Source: Burkholderiaceae bacterium
GTDB lineage: Bacteria > Pseudomonadota > Gammaproteobacteria > Burkholderiales > Burkholderiaceae_E
Direction: 5' to 3'
Assembly: GCA_019635275.1 (NCBI GenBank)
Contig: JAHBZV010000010.1
Location: 1 to 64,000 of the forward strand
Length of the DNA stretch: 64,000 bases
In this document: positions 1-9,573 of the stretch, piece after piece
Layout of the letters: each line of letters begins with the position of its first letter
Numbering within the stretch: the stretch's first letter is position 1
Position numbers and translations under genes: made by a program
Notes under the pieces: generated by a model
What the model was told of the DNA's origin: nothing
What the model saw: only the letters and a program-made list of their open reading frames with translations
The model's database searches: none

Positions 1-1
1 G

Positions 2-1384
2 CTCGCGCCGGGAACCGCCTTCGGCGAGGTCGAGGGCGCGGCGCACGCGCGACTGTGCCTGCTGCCGCCGGACCTCGGCGGCGAGGTGGTTCGCATCGCC
101 GCGCACGGCGAGACCGACGCCGAGACGCCCGTGCTCGTCCTCCGCGACGACGGCGGCCGCGAGCACCCGATCGGGATGTTCCACCGCTGGCCGGTGCGCC
201 GGCCGCGCCCGGTCGCGCGACGCCTGCCCGCCGACCAGCCGCTGGTCACGGGCCAGCGCATCCTCGACACGCTGTTTCCGGTGGCGCGCGGCGGCCGCGC
301 GGCCATTCCCGGCGGGTTCGGCACCGGCAAGACGGTGCTGCAGGAGACGCTGGCCAAGTGGTGCCACGCAGACATCATCGTCTACGTCGGCTGCGGCGAG
401 CGCGGCAACGAAATGGCCGAGGTGCTCGACGAGTTTCCGCAACTGGCCGACCCGCGCACCGGCCGCGCGCTGATGGAGCGCACCGTCATCATCGCGAACG
501 CGTCGAACATGCCGGTGGCCGCGCGCGAGGCGAGCATCTACACCGCGGTCACCGTCGCCGAGTACTTCCGCGACCAGGGGCTGCACGTCGCGCTGATGGC
601 CGACTCGACCAGCCGCTGGGCCGAGGCGCTGCGCGAGGTGTCGGGCCGGCTCGGCGAGCTGCCCGGCGAAGCCGGCTATCCGGCGTACCTGAGCTCGCGG
701 CTCGCCGAGTTCTACGAGCGCGCGGCACGCGTCGAAGCACTGTGCGGGCGCGAGGGGTCGTTGACGATCATCGGCGCGGTCAGCCCGCCCGGCGGCGACT
801 TCTCCGAGCCGGTCACCAGCCACACCAAGCGCTACGTCGGCTGCTTCTGGGGGCTCGATCGCGAGCGCGCGCAGGCGCGCTTCTACCCGGCCATCCACCC
901 GCTGCAGTCGTACGCGGTCGACGCCGGGCGCTTCGCGCCGTGGTGGACCGAGCACGGCAACGACAACTGGCTGCGCCAGCGCGAGCGGCTGCTGGTGCTG
1001 CTCGAGGAGCAGGCGCAGCTCGAGCGCATGGCGCGCATCGTCGGCAAGGATGCGCTGCCGGCCGAGCAGCAGCTGACGCTGATCGCGGCCGAGCTGGTCA
1101 ACGAGGCACTGCTGCGGCAGTCGGCGTTCTCGCCGGTCGATCGCTACTGCTCGGCCGAGCGCCAGAGCGAGATGCTGCGCCTGGTGATGCGCTTCATCGC
1201 GCTCTCGCGCGAGGCCCTCGCCCGCGGGGCCCGGCCCGAGCAGGTCGCCGCGCTGCCGGTGCATCGGCGGTTGCAGCGGATGGGCGAGGAGATCGGCGAG
1301 GACGCGATCGGACGCTTCGCCGAGCTCTGGCCGCAGCTCGAACGCGAATTCGCGGCGCTGGGCCAGGCCCGGGCGGGAGCGTGA
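2..1384 (+). CDS. ntpA: V/A-type ATP synthase subunit A, catalytic (5' end outside window)
   Basis: This is the catalytic subunit of a V/A-type rotary ATPase, which hydrolyses or makes ATP in the membrane-peripheral V1 head. The window opens inside the gene, in frame from base 2, leaving about 460 residues of a protein usually near 580-600. The P-loop GGFGTGKT is at 311-334, and downstream are the family stretches SRWAEALREVSGRLGE and GAVSPPGGDFSEPV. The loop differs from the commoner GPFGSGKT but keeps the GKT. The stop is two bases before the subunit B ATG, so A, B and D form one operon whose start lies outside the window. Family assignment is firm; whether it moves protons or sodium cannot be seen here, because the membrane ring gene is absent. 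Confidence 0.95.
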   Translation, partial: LAPGTAFGEVEGAAHARLCLLPPDLGGEVVRIAAHGETDAETPVLVLRDDGGREHPIGMFHRWPVRRPRPVARRLPADQPLVTGQRILDTLFPVARGGRAAIPGGFGTGKTVLQETLAKWCHADIIVYVGCGERGNEMAEVLDEFPQLADPRTGRALMERTVIIANASNMPVAAREASIYTAVTVAEYFRDQGLHVALMADSTSRWAEALREVSGRLGELPGEAGYPAYLSSRLAEFYERAARVEALCGREGSLTIIGAVSPPGGDFSEPVTSHTKRYVGCFWGLDRERAQARFYPAIHPLQSYAVDAGRFAPWWTEHGNDNWLRQRERLLVLLEEQAQLERMARIVGKDALPAEQQLTLIAAELVNEALLRQSAFSPVDRYCSAERQSEMLRLVMRFIALSREALARGARPEQVAALPVHRRLQRMGEEIGEDAIGRFAELWPQLEREFAALGQARAGA

Positions 1385-1386
1385 GC

Positions 1387-2791
<1,405 letters not shown>

Positions 2792-2799
<8 letters not shown>

Positions 2800-3400
2800 G
2801 ACGACAGCGACCCGCAGCGCCGCGCTCGCGCTCGCCGACGAGCGCGCGCTGATGCGCCAGGGCTACCGGTTCCTCGACGAGAAGCGGATGCTGCTGGCCG
2901 CCGAGATGCTGCGCGCGCTGGCCGGACACGGCGCACTCGAGACCCGGCTGCTCGACCAGCTTCGCGAGGCCGTCGCCGCGCTGCGACGCGCGCTGCAGCG
3001 CCACGGACTCGAGGGACTCCAGGCCTATCCGCCCGCCGCCATTGCGCCCGAGGCCCCGGCGCTCTCGCCCTCGCAATTCCTCGGCGTGCCGCAAGCCGCC
3101 GCGAGTTTCGACCCGCATGTCGTCACCGGCGAGGACACCGCCGTCGACCCGTCGCCCGAGGCGCGCGCCTGCCGCGACGCCTTCGCGGCGCTGCTCGCCC
3201 CGCTCGCATCGCTGGCCGCCTCGGCGGGCAACCTCGAGCGGCTCGCCGCCGAATACCGTCGCACCGAGCGGCGCGCCCGCGCGCTCGAGAACGTGCTGCT
3301 TCCGGAGATCGAGACCGCACTGAAGGCCATCGACGAGCACCTCGAGCTCGCCGACCAGGAAGAGGCGGTGCGCACGCGCCTGGCGGGCCGGCGCCGCTGA
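2792..3400 (+). CDS. ntpD: V/A-type ATP synthase subunit D (central stalk)
   Basis: Subunit D forms the rotating central shaft that links the A3B3 head to the membrane ring. The product is 202 residues, matching the family, and is almost wholly helical and charged, with the expected early segment (ERALMRQGYRFLDEKRMLL) and a C-terminal helix ending in basic residues. The ATG at 2792 lies inside the end of subunit B (8-nt overlap). It is the last gene of the operon in this window, because the next gene is on the other strand and convergent. No membrane subunit (I/a or K/c) is visible, so those genes must lie upstream or elsewhere. Confidence 0.88.
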
Positions 3401-3451
3401 CCGACGCGCCACCGGCGCCCAAACCTGGCGTGCGCCCAGGGCGTGTTCACA

Positions 3452-4120
3452 CTAGCGCGGTGCGCCGAGCACCAGTTCGATCCGTCGCCGAATGGCCGCC
3501 ACGGCCGCTGCGTCGCCGGCCGCCTGCGCGCGCTGCGCCTGCACGCCGAGCCACGCCAGCAGCGGCCGGCGCCAGCCGTTGGCCGATGCGGTGTCGACGG
3601 CGGCGGCGATTCCTGCCGGCGCGATGCGCCCGGCGCGAAACAGCGCACCGGCCGCCACCAGCCGCGACACCGGATCCCCGATCGATACGAGCGCGGCTTC
3701 GCCGCCGCCGGCCAGCGTCGGGCGGTGCTGCGTCGGCAGAAGCGACGCATCGATGCCTTGCCAGCGCCCCGCGAGGTAGTCGGCGTAGGCCCGCGCGGCC
3801 GGCCCCGCATCCTGCGCCAGCGGCCCGAAGCCCGGGCAATCGTCGAACTCGAGGCTCGCGACCTGCAACGCGCAACGGGTGAGCTCGGCGCGCGCGACCA
3901 GTTCCGCGTCGCCGGTGCTCGCGAGCTCGCGGCGCGCGCGCGAAAACTCCTGCGCCGCCACCCGCGAGTCGCCGCGCAGGTACGCCGTCTCGAAGCCGGC
4001 AAGCGCGCTGCGCGCGTCGAGCCGCCACTGCGGTGTCGCGGGCCCGCTCGCGCACGCGCCGAGCAAGGCCGCGGCGGCCAGCGACGCGAGCAGTCGCGCA
4101 ACGGCGCGCCCCGTCCTCAC
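3452..4120 (-). CDS. putative lipoprotein at the end of an MCE transport cluster
   Basis: Product not recognised at family level. It is 222 residues, with a short basic N-terminus, a hydrophobic stretch and a lipobox (LLGAC near residues 19-23), so it is probably a lipoprotein. The rest is Ala-rich and helical with regularly spaced aromatic and Leu residues, compatible with helical repeats. The GTG start at 4120 overlaps the stop of the MCE gene in a GTGA arrangement, so the two are almost certainly co-translated. By position it may serve as the outer-membrane or periplasmic partner of the lipid transport system, a role often filled by a lipoprotein in such operons; this is inference. It does not look like the common ABC-transport auxiliary lipoprotein. 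Confidence 0.75.
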   Translation of the reverse strand: MRTGRAVARLLASLAAAALLGACASGPATPQWRLDARSALAGFETAYLRGDSRVAAQEFSRARRELASTGDAELVARAELTRCALQVASLEFDDCPGFGPLAQDAGPAARAYADYLAGRWQGIDASLLPTQHRPTLAGGGEAALVSIGDPVSRLVAAGALFRAGRIAPAGIAAAVDTASANGWRRPLLAWLGVQAQRAQAAGDAAAVAAIRRRIELVLGAPR

Positions 4121-5118
4121 GGCAACCTCAGCTCGGCGTCGCGCTTGAACGGCCACTTGCGATTGATCTCGTCGACCAGCTGGCTCGCCTTGCGCAGGCT
4201 CGCCTCGACCTCGGCGCGCAGCGCCTGCAGGTCGGTGGTGGCGGCACGCGTATCGCGGGCGATGCCCTGCCCGTCGACGAGCAGCGCATCGAGCTTCTTC
4301 AGGCTCTCGCGCACCTCGCCCAGCATCGCGTTCACCTGCTGCACGGCCCGCTGCGTCTCGTCGACCACGCCGCCGGCGCCCAGCAGCCGCTCGTCGGCCC
4401 GCGCGACGGTGCCGTCGACCCTCTGCGCGAGGCCATCCAGGCGCCGCACCACGCCTTCGAGCGAGGCGAGCACGCCATTCACGCGCCCGACCGCTTCGAT
4501 GACCTTCTTCGCCTCCTCCTCGCTGCCGAGCAGCGCGGTGAGCATCCCGTAGCGCCCACTCATGCGGTCGGTCATCGTACGCAGGCCTTCCAGTCCGCGG
4601 TTGACGTCGGAGTCCTGCGCGGTCATCCGCTCGACGTTCTCGACCAGGCGCTTGACGCTGGCCACGAGCGCCGGTAGCTCGTCGGTGGTGTCGCCGCGAA
4701 GCACCGGGCGTACCGCCCCGTCGGGCAGCGGCGCGCCGTCGAGGTCGCCCGTGAAGGCGCGCAGCCGCGCCCCGCCGACCAGCCCGCGCTCGAGCGTGAA
4801 CACGCTGGAGGCGCGCAGCCACTGCAGTTGCGAGCGGGGGACGTCGACTTCGATCCGCGCCTGCCCGGTGCGGGCGAGCTCGATCTTCTGCACCCGCCCG
4901 ACCGGGAACCCCGAGAAGGTGAGGTCCGAGCCGACAGACACGCCCTCGGCGTTGTCGGCCATCAGCACCAGCCGCTGTGTCTCCTCGAAAGTGCCGCGCG
5001 CATAGAGCACGTAGCCCACGAAAGCCGCGAGCAGCCCGAAGGTGAGGACGAGCAGCAGCGTCGCCTTCAGCGCGACATTGCGCACCGCTCCTTCGTCTCG
5101 CTGCGGGGCCGGGTCCAT
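4117..5118 (-). CDS. MlaD-like MCE-domain protein
   Basis: MCE proteins are membrane-anchored periplasmic rings that bind lipid and dock on an MlaE-type permease. This 333-residue protein has one N-terminal membrane helix (about residues 18-40, ATLLLVLTFGLLAAFVGYVL), then the MCE core (about 45-115) with the typical VSVGSDLTFSGFPVGRVQKI, then a long helical coiled region to the C-terminus, as in the longer MCE proteins that form needles. It follows the permease gene by 6 nt on the minus strand and overlaps the lipoprotein gene downstream. The substrate is unknown; lipid or phospholipid is the family expectation. Confidence in the family is high. Confidence 0.9.
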   Translation of the reverse strand: MDPAPQRDEGAVRNVALKATLLLVLTFGLLAAFVGYVLYARGTFEETQRLVLMADNAEGVSVGSDLTFSGFPVGRVQKIELARTGQARIEVDVPRSQLQWLRASSVFTLERGLVGGARLRAFTGDLDGAPLPDGAVRPVLRGDTTDELPALVASVKRLVENVERMTAQDSDVNRGLEGLRTMTDRMSGRYGMLTALLGSEEEAKKVIEAVGRVNGVLASLEGVVRRLDGLAQRVDGTVARADERLLGAGGVVDETQRAVQQVNAMLGEVRESLKKLDALLVDGQGIARDTRAATTDLQALRAEVEASLRKASQLVDEINRKWPFKRDAELRLP

Positions 5119-5124
5119 CGTCTG

Positions 5125-5931
5125 TCAGGCGTACGTCACGGCGAGGAAGACGATCTCGATCAGGCCGAGCACGATCCCCAGGCGAACCATGCCGCGGCGC
5201 ACGGCGCCGGGCGCGTGGGCCCGATCGCGCCGGATGCCGAGCGCCGCACCGATCGGGATCGCGCCCGCCGCGGCGCCGAACAGCATCGTCTTCATCACGA
5301 ACCCCGCGACGATCACCGGGTCGAACACGTGGCCGGTCACGCGAACGAAGGTGCCGATCGCCCACGGGGACAGCCCATAGAGTTCGAGATAGGCGAGCGC
5401 GAGCGCCACCACGCCGTTCACGTAGGTGAGCAGCATCACCGCCACCAGGCTGCCGATCGCGCGCGGCACCAGCTCGGCGGCGAGCGGGTCGCGACCGGCC
5501 CGCGCGAGCCGCTCGAACTCGCCGTCGATGTGCATCAGCGTCACCTCGGTGCTGATCGTCGCGCCCGAGCGCAAGGCCACGAACAACGCCGCGAACAGCG
5601 GGATCAGCTCGAGCACCAGGACGCGCACGGTGAGCTCGAGCGCGTACTGCGGCAGGCCGTAGTCCTGCGCGGTGCCGATCACGATGCGCACCAGCACGAA
5701 GCTCAGCAGGGCGCAGGCGAGCATGAACCCGGGCAGCGCCTGCCACGCCGAGAAGTGGATCTGGCGCGCGGCGACCAGCCGCGCGTCGCGATCGTAGGTC
5801 GACGGCGACAGCGCGGTGACCACGGCCACCGCGCCGAAGTGGATCGCGCGCAGCCAGCCCGCCGGACGGCCGAGCAAGGCGCCGCCCAGGGCGCCGTACT
5901 CGCGCAGCAGCGAATGGCGCAGGCCCGCCAT
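5125..5931 (-). CDS. MlaE-like ABC permease of an MCE lipid transporter
   Basis: This is an integral inner-membrane permease of the MlaE family, 268 residues, with about five to six membrane segments. Family features are the N-terminal amphipathic region, the central RSGATISTEVTLMHIDGEFE block (the conserved SGA...E coupling region) and the C-terminal hydrophobic helices. It normally works with an MlaF-type ATPase and an MCE protein. Here the MCE gene is directly downstream (6-nt gap) but the gene directly upstream is an FmdB-type zinc ribbon, and no ATPase gene lies within 3 kb on either side. ATG at 5931 is chosen from the family N-terminus; a longer in-frame reading exists but has no family support. 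Confidence 0.9.
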   Translation of the reverse strand: MAGLRHSLLREYGALGGALLGRPAGWLRAIHFGAVAVVTALSPSTYDRDARLVAARQIHFSAWQALPGFMLACALLSFVLVRIVIGTAQDYGLPQYALELTVRVLVLELIPLFAALFVALRSGATISTEVTLMHIDGEFERLARAGRDPLAAELVPRAIGSLVAVMLLTYVNGVVALALAYLELYGLSPWAIGTFVRVTGHVFDPVIVAGFVMKTMLFGAAAGAIPIGAALGIRRDRAHAPGAVRRGMVRLGIVLGLIEIVFLAVTYA

Positions 5932-5936
5932 CCCGA

Positions 5937-6161
5937 TCAGCCGAACGCGCAGGCCCCGGGCCCGTCCGGGTGCCCACAGCTGCCGCACGGGCCCGGCGCG
6001 GCTGCGCTCGCCCCGCCGCTCACCACCGGGGTGGCGATCATCGACAGCTGCTTGTCGAGCTCGCTCGATCGGCAATGGGGGCACTCGGGCTGGCTGCCGG
6101 AACGCACCAGCGTCTCGAACTGATGGCCGCACTGGCGGCACGCGTATTCGTAGATCGGCAT
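5937..6161 (-). CDS. FmdB-type zinc ribbon protein
   Basis: A 74-residue protein starting MPIYEYACRQCGHQFE, the hallmark of the FmdB/CxxC_CxxC_SSSS family. It has two CxxC pairs (CRQC near residues 8-11 and CPHC near 27-30) that should bind one zinc, and a Gly/Ala tail ending in GPCGSCGHPDGPGACAF, which adds two or three more Cys. It is the first gene of the minus-strand cluster with the MlaE/MlaD-like genes; the gap to the permease start is only 5 nt. The family role is poorly defined (proposed regulatory). The start at 6161 is set by the conserved N-terminus; in-frame sequence further upstream is not family-like. Confidence 0.9.
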   Translation of the reverse strand: MPIYEYACRQCGHQFETLVRSGSQPECPHCRSSELDKQLSMIATPVVSGGASAAAPGPCGSCGHPDGPGACAFG

Positions 6162-6264
6162 GTCGACTCCACTCGTCCTGCACGGCATCGACGCGCCGGC
6201 GCACCCCTCGGGCGCACGCCGGCGACGCTTCCGCGCACGCGCGGCGTCGACGCTTCGAGCCTGC

Positions 6265-6270
6265 ATTATC
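6265..6270 (-). promoter_or_regulatory. possible -10 element for the fmdB/MCE cluster
   Basis: The minus strand reads GATAAT, one base from the TATAAT consensus, about 100 nt before the FmdB start in an otherwise GC-rich gap. No convincing -35 is seen 17 nt upstream, so this is a weak call. Confidence 0.3.
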
Positions 6271-6336
6271 CGTCGGAAAGCGCCGGGGCACCGGTTGCAC
6301 GAGCTCCCGCCCGAGGCCGTCGCAAGGCGGCCGGCC

Positions 6337-7530
6337 CTACGACACCGCCGCCTCGAGCTCCAGCCTGCGCCGGCGCCACTGCGTCCAGCGCCGCGCGAGC
6401 GTTTGCAACAACCTCAGCTTCTGGTCGGCCAGGACTTCGGTGCCCGCCACGCGGGCCGCGTAGAGCTCGAGCACGTCGGCGTCGAGCAGCGCCAGCCCCA
6501 CCCAGCGCTGCCAACCCGGGCCCGCCTGGTAGAGTCGGGCCGCGAGCCAGCGATCGAGGTTCAGCTCACGGCCGACGACCGCGTGACGCAGCGTGCGCGG
6601 GTAGTCCGCGAAGCGGAAGTCGCCCGTCGCCAACGCGCGGGCCGCCGCGTCGCCGGCGATCTGCCCGTGTTCCAGCGCCACCGCGATCCCTTCGCCGGTG
6701 AGCGCGTCGATGCCGGCGGCGTCGCCCACCGTCAGCATCCGGGGCGCTGCGACGGGCGCGCGCGGGTGGTAGCCCCAGGCCGGCCATCCACGGGCGCCAC
6801 GCGGCGACAACTCGACGCCGTGCCGCGCCAGGCCGTCGCGCAGCATACGCCGCAATCCCGGGCCATCCTGTCGCGTGGACGGGTAGTGCATCACCCCCAC
6901 GTTCGCGCGTCCGTCGGCGAGCGGAAACGCCCACAGGTAACCACGCAAGCCCTCGCGCATCGGCGTGAAGTCGTAGAGCATGGCGCGGCCCGACGCAAGC
7001 GCCTCGACCTCCTGGACGAACAGCCGGTGCGGGCCAAGTCGCTGGCCGCCGCACAGGCGCTTGCGAACGATCGAGCCGACGCCGTCGGCGCCGACGACGA
7101 TCCGCGCGCTGAGTTCCTCGCCCGAGTTGAGCCGCAGGGACACCGCGTCGCGACCGACGTCGAGCGCCTCGGCGCGCGCCCCGGTGCGCACCTCGACGCC
7201 GAGCGCCTCGACCTGCTCGACCAGGCTCGCATCGAAGTCGGTTCGGCGGATCACGTTGACCGGACGCGCAAGCGCGACGGCGCGCTCGAAGGTGCCGAAG
7301 CGCACGCGAGCCACCCCCGACGGCGCGTGCGGTACTGCGAGCCGCAGCCCCAGTTCGTCGAGCGCGTCCGCCGCGCGGCCCGTCAGCCCGCCCCCGCAGG
7401 GCTTGTCGCGGGGAAAGCGTGACCGATCGAGCACCAGCACGTCACGCACGCCGCGCTGATGCAGGCGCGCCGCCGTGCCGGCGCCGGCCGGCCCTGCACC
7501 GATCACGACGACGTCGCGGATGCGAGCCAT
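6337..7530 (-). CDS. geranylgeranyl reductase-family FAD-dependent oxidoreductase
   Basis: A 397-residue flavoprotein. The N-terminal Rossmann motif is VVIGAGPAGAGTAARL (about residues 7-22), followed by the family block DKPCGGGLTGRA (about 42-53), a second GADGVGS region near 150 and the FAD-contact motif VGDAAGIDALTGEGIAVALE near 265-285. Members reduce prenyl chains (geranylgeranyl to phytyl, archaeal lipids) or act as general monooxygenase-like flavoproteins, so substrate cannot be assigned. There is no chlorophyll or carotenoid gene nearby. It is on the minus strand 56 nt after SodC and may be co-transcribed with it. Confidence 0.85.
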   Translation of the reverse strand: MARIRDVVVIGAGPAGAGTAARLHQRGVRDVLVLDRSRFPRDKPCGGGLTGRAADALDELGLRLAVPHAPSGVARVRFGTFERAVALARPVNVIRRTDFDASLVEQVEALGVEVRTGARAEALDVGRDAVSLRLNSGEELSARIVVGADGVGSIVRKRLCGGQRLGPHRLFVQEVEALASGRAMLYDFTPMREGLRGYLWAFPLADGRANVGVMHYPSTRQDGPGLRRMLRDGLARHGVELSPRGARGWPAWGYHPRAPVAAPRMLTVGDAAGIDALTGEGIAVALEHGQIAGDAAARALATGDFRFADYPRTLRHAVVGRELNLDRWLAARLYQAGPGWQRWVGLALLDADVLELYAARVAGTEVLADQKLRLLQTLARRWTQWRRRRLELEAAVS

Positions 7531-7586
7531 CGTGAAGCGTCCCAGACCCCGGTTGCGAATCCCGCGCCGACGAGCGCCCGGGCCGG

Positions 7587-8108
7587 TCAGTTCGCCGCGA
7601 CGACGCCGCAGGCGACCCGCGCGCCCGAATTGCCGGTGGGCTGCGTCACGAAATCGTCGGGCGCCGCGTGAACGATCACCGCGCGGCCCACAACGCCCTT
7701 GTCGCCGGAGATCGACAGTCCCTTGAGCACCATCGTCAGCGAGGCGCGCCCGCCCGCATCGGCCATCAGCATCGGCATGTCGCCGAGGTGGCGATCGGCC
7801 TTGTCGGGGTGGGCGTGCGGCTTGCCCGTGGGATTGAAGTGCCCGCCGGCGCTCATCGCGTCGGGCGCCGAGCAATCGCCCTTCTCGTGGACGTGGAAGC
7901 CGTGCCCGCCGGGGGTCAGGCCGCTGACGATCGCCTCGACCCGCACCCCGCCATCGACGTCGACGAACCGCACCGAACCGGCCGCCTTGCTGCCCTTCGT
8001 CGGCGCGAGTTGCGCTTCGGCAGTCGTGGGGCTCTTGCCGCCGAGACCGGCGCAGGCAGACAGCGCCAGCGAGGCAAACAGTGCAGGAAGCAGCGGGCGG
8101 ATGGTCAT
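7587..8108 (-). CDS. sodC: Cu/Zn superoxide dismutase, lipoprotein
   Basis: SodC converts superoxide to oxygen and peroxide in the periplasm. The 173-residue product has a signal with lipobox LSAC (about residues 16-19), so it is probably membrane-tethered. The metal site is visible: HGFHVHEKGDCSAP (Cu ligands and the first disulfide Cys), GGHFNPTGKPHAHPD (bridging and Zn His), HLGDMPML (Zn Asp), IVHAAPDDF (last Cu His), and the final RVACGVV with the second Cys. All expected ligands are present. It is divergent from the c-di-GMP riboswitch gene with about 170 nt between them. Confidence 0.95.
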   Translation of the reverse strand: MTIRPLLPALFASLALSACAGLGGKSPTTAEAQLAPTKGSKAAGSVRFVDVDGGVRVEAIVSGLTPGGHGFHVHEKGDCSAPDAMSAGGHFNPTGKPHAHPDKADRHLGDMPMLMADAGGRASLTMVLKGLSISGDKGVVGRAVIVHAAPDDFVTQPTGNSGARVACGVVAAN

Positions 8109-8276
8109 TGCCGGAGTTCCTTGTCGTGGCAGTGCGATGGCGGGCAGCGGCCCCCCGAGGCGAAGTGCCGCTCGGACATCTTGTCAGAGCGTGACGGCGA
8201 AGGAAAGACGCGGCGCCGCGATCGGCGCGAGCCGTGCCATATCGCACATGCAAAGGTCGATCGAAAATGATACAAA

Positions 8277-8362
8277 GGCAACTCGGCAAACGCGGTGGAA
8301 ACCGCGGACGCAAAGCCACGGACCCCATCCCCGACATGCTCGGGAAGGGTAGCCGGGTTGCC
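8277..8362 (+). promoter_or_regulatory. c-di-GMP-I (GEMM) riboswitch aptamer
   Basis: The sequence matches the GEMM-I pattern. P1 is formed by GGCAAC (8277-8282) and GTTGCC (8357-8362). The first inner hairpin is CGCGG/CCGCG (8291-8295 and 8302-8306) closed by a loop containing GGAAA. It is followed by the near-invariant GGACGCAAAGCC (8306-8317), then a second stem (CCCGA/TCGGG around 8330-8343), then GGGTAGCCGGGTTGCC. The short GGTG-CTTT-CACC hairpin at 8392-8403 may belong to the expression platform. The downstream gene is a secreted spore-coat-U-like protein, so cyclic-di-GMP should control its expression; the sign (on or off) cannot be read. Confidence 0.9.
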
Positions 8363-8483
8363 CCCGAGGACACGTTCGTCCCGGGGCCATGGGTGCTTTC
8401 ACCCGCCGTTTGCCGTCGACAGTCGTTGCCTCGCGCGAAGAGCTCGAGGCACGCCACGCGGGTCAGTCGGGGATCGGACGGCG

Positions 8484-9101
8484 ATGTGCGGATCAGCAGT
8501 CGAAATCGGGCAGCACCCGGAAGTGCCTCGTCGCTTCGTTCGGGCCGACACGCGGCATCGACCCGCGACATGGCGCATCGGCGCGAAGGCCGCCGCGCTC
8601 GCGCTGGCGGCGGCCGCCGCGCTGCCCGCACCGGCGCGGGCCGGCAGCGCAGGAAGCACCGGCGTCTCCGCCACCGTCGTCGACTCGTGCCGGTTCGTCG
8701 ATGTGCCGGAGGGCGCGCTGCCGCCCGCGTTCACGCCCCAGGCAGGCGACGCGTCGACGTCGTTGACCGTGCAGTTTCGCTGCACCCGCACCACCCCTTA
8801 CCGGTTCGAAGTGGACGCCGGCCGGCACTTCGACAGCGGCACGGCGTCGCGCCAGTTGCGAGGACCGGACGACGACGACGCGATCGCGTACTCGCTCGAA
8901 CTCACCCCAGGCACCGGAGAGGGCCGTGGCTCGCAGCTCGTCACGGCCACGGTCACGGCGATCGTTCGACATGCCGATTACGAGCATGCCGACCCGGGGA
9001 CCTATTCCGACGTGGTCGGACTGACCTTGCGCGACGCGCGCAGCGGCAAGGTGCTGGCGCACGAGGTGTTGCCGCTGAGGCTGAGCGCGCCGGGGCCCTA
9101 G
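8484..9101 (+). CDS. secreted spore coat U (SCPU)-domain protein
   Basis: From ATG 8484 the product is 205 residues: a basic N-terminal region, a hydrophobic stretch ([18 protein letters not shown], about residues 37-54) ending in a likely signal-peptidase site, then a beta-rich domain. The domain has two Cys (DSCRF and FRCTRT), a DAGRHF turn and the closing GTYSDVVGLTL strand typical of SCPU/fimbrial-type adhesin domains used in chaperone-usher pili. A GTG at 8523 would give a shorter, more usual signal peptide and is a good alternative start. No chaperone or usher gene is adjacent, which is odd. It lies about 120 nt after a c-di-GMP riboswitch, fitting a surface or biofilm role. Confidence 0.75.
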   Translation: MCGSAVEIGQHPEVPRRFVRADTRHRPATWRIGAKAAALALAAAAALPAPARAGSAGSTGVSATVVDSCRFVDVPEGALPPAFTPQAGDASTSLTVQFRCTRTTPYRFEVDAGRHFDSGTASRQLRGPDDDDAIAYSLELTPGTGEGRGSQLVTATVTAIVRHADYEHADPGTYSDVVGLTLRDARSGKVLAHEVLPLRLSAPGP

Positions 9102-9108
9102 TTCAGGG

Positions 9109-9534
9109 TCACGCACCGCGACCTGGGTCCACGGCCGAGCGAAGCAGCAGCACCTCCCGACCCAGCCAGAGCGTTGCGACGATCATCGCCGCGCCGCCGA
9201 GGAAGACCAGCAGCGGCGGCACGGCGAAGAGCGCGTGCAGCAGCACGCCGATCGGCATGAGCAGGCCGGCGAGCGCGAGCCAGGAGATCCAGCGCGCCCG
9301 GGACGAAGGGATCGGCAGCTTGAGAAGCGCAAGTCCGGCTGCGACGTTGATCAGGCCGAAGAGTGCGCCGTGCGCGTGGGCCACGCGGATCTCGAAGTGC
9401 GTCCCGCTCGCGTATTGCGCGATCCACTGCTCTCGCTGCGGCGCGATGTCGTGCATGTAGCCGAGAACGAACCCTGCGGCCATGAACAGACCCAGGAACA
9501 CGAAACCCCATCCGACGTTCTTTCTTCCCTGCAT
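9109..9534 (-). CDS. four-helix integral membrane protein, function unknown
   Basis: A 141-residue membrane protein with about four hydrophobic segments (roughly residues 8-27, 52-72, 83-103 and 108-126). Between the first two lies an EIRVAHAHGALFGLINV stretch with two His, which could bind heme or metal, and another His occurs in VLLHALF. I do not recognise the family with confidence; small heme-binding membrane proteins with an AHAHG motif are one possibility. ATG 9534 has a good GGAGG site a few bases upstream. It ends 8 nt from the convergent SCPU gene. Confidence 0.7.
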   Translation of the reverse strand: MQGRKNVGWGFVFLGLFMAAGFVLGYMHDIAPQREQWIAQYASGTHFEIRVAHAHGALFGLINVAAGLALLKLPIPSSRARWISWLALAGLLMPIGVLLHALFAVPPLLVFLGGAAMIVATLWLGREVLLLRSAVDPGRGA

Positions 9535-9573
9535 GCAAACCTCCGTTGAGCCCGCGCACTGCGAGCCCCGGCG

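Noticed and set aside
8389-8766. Open frame starting right after the riboswitch
   Set aside because: It overlaps the SCPU gene in another frame, and its translation is Arg/Pro/Ser-rich without a domain. The SCPU frame has a signal peptide and family motifs.
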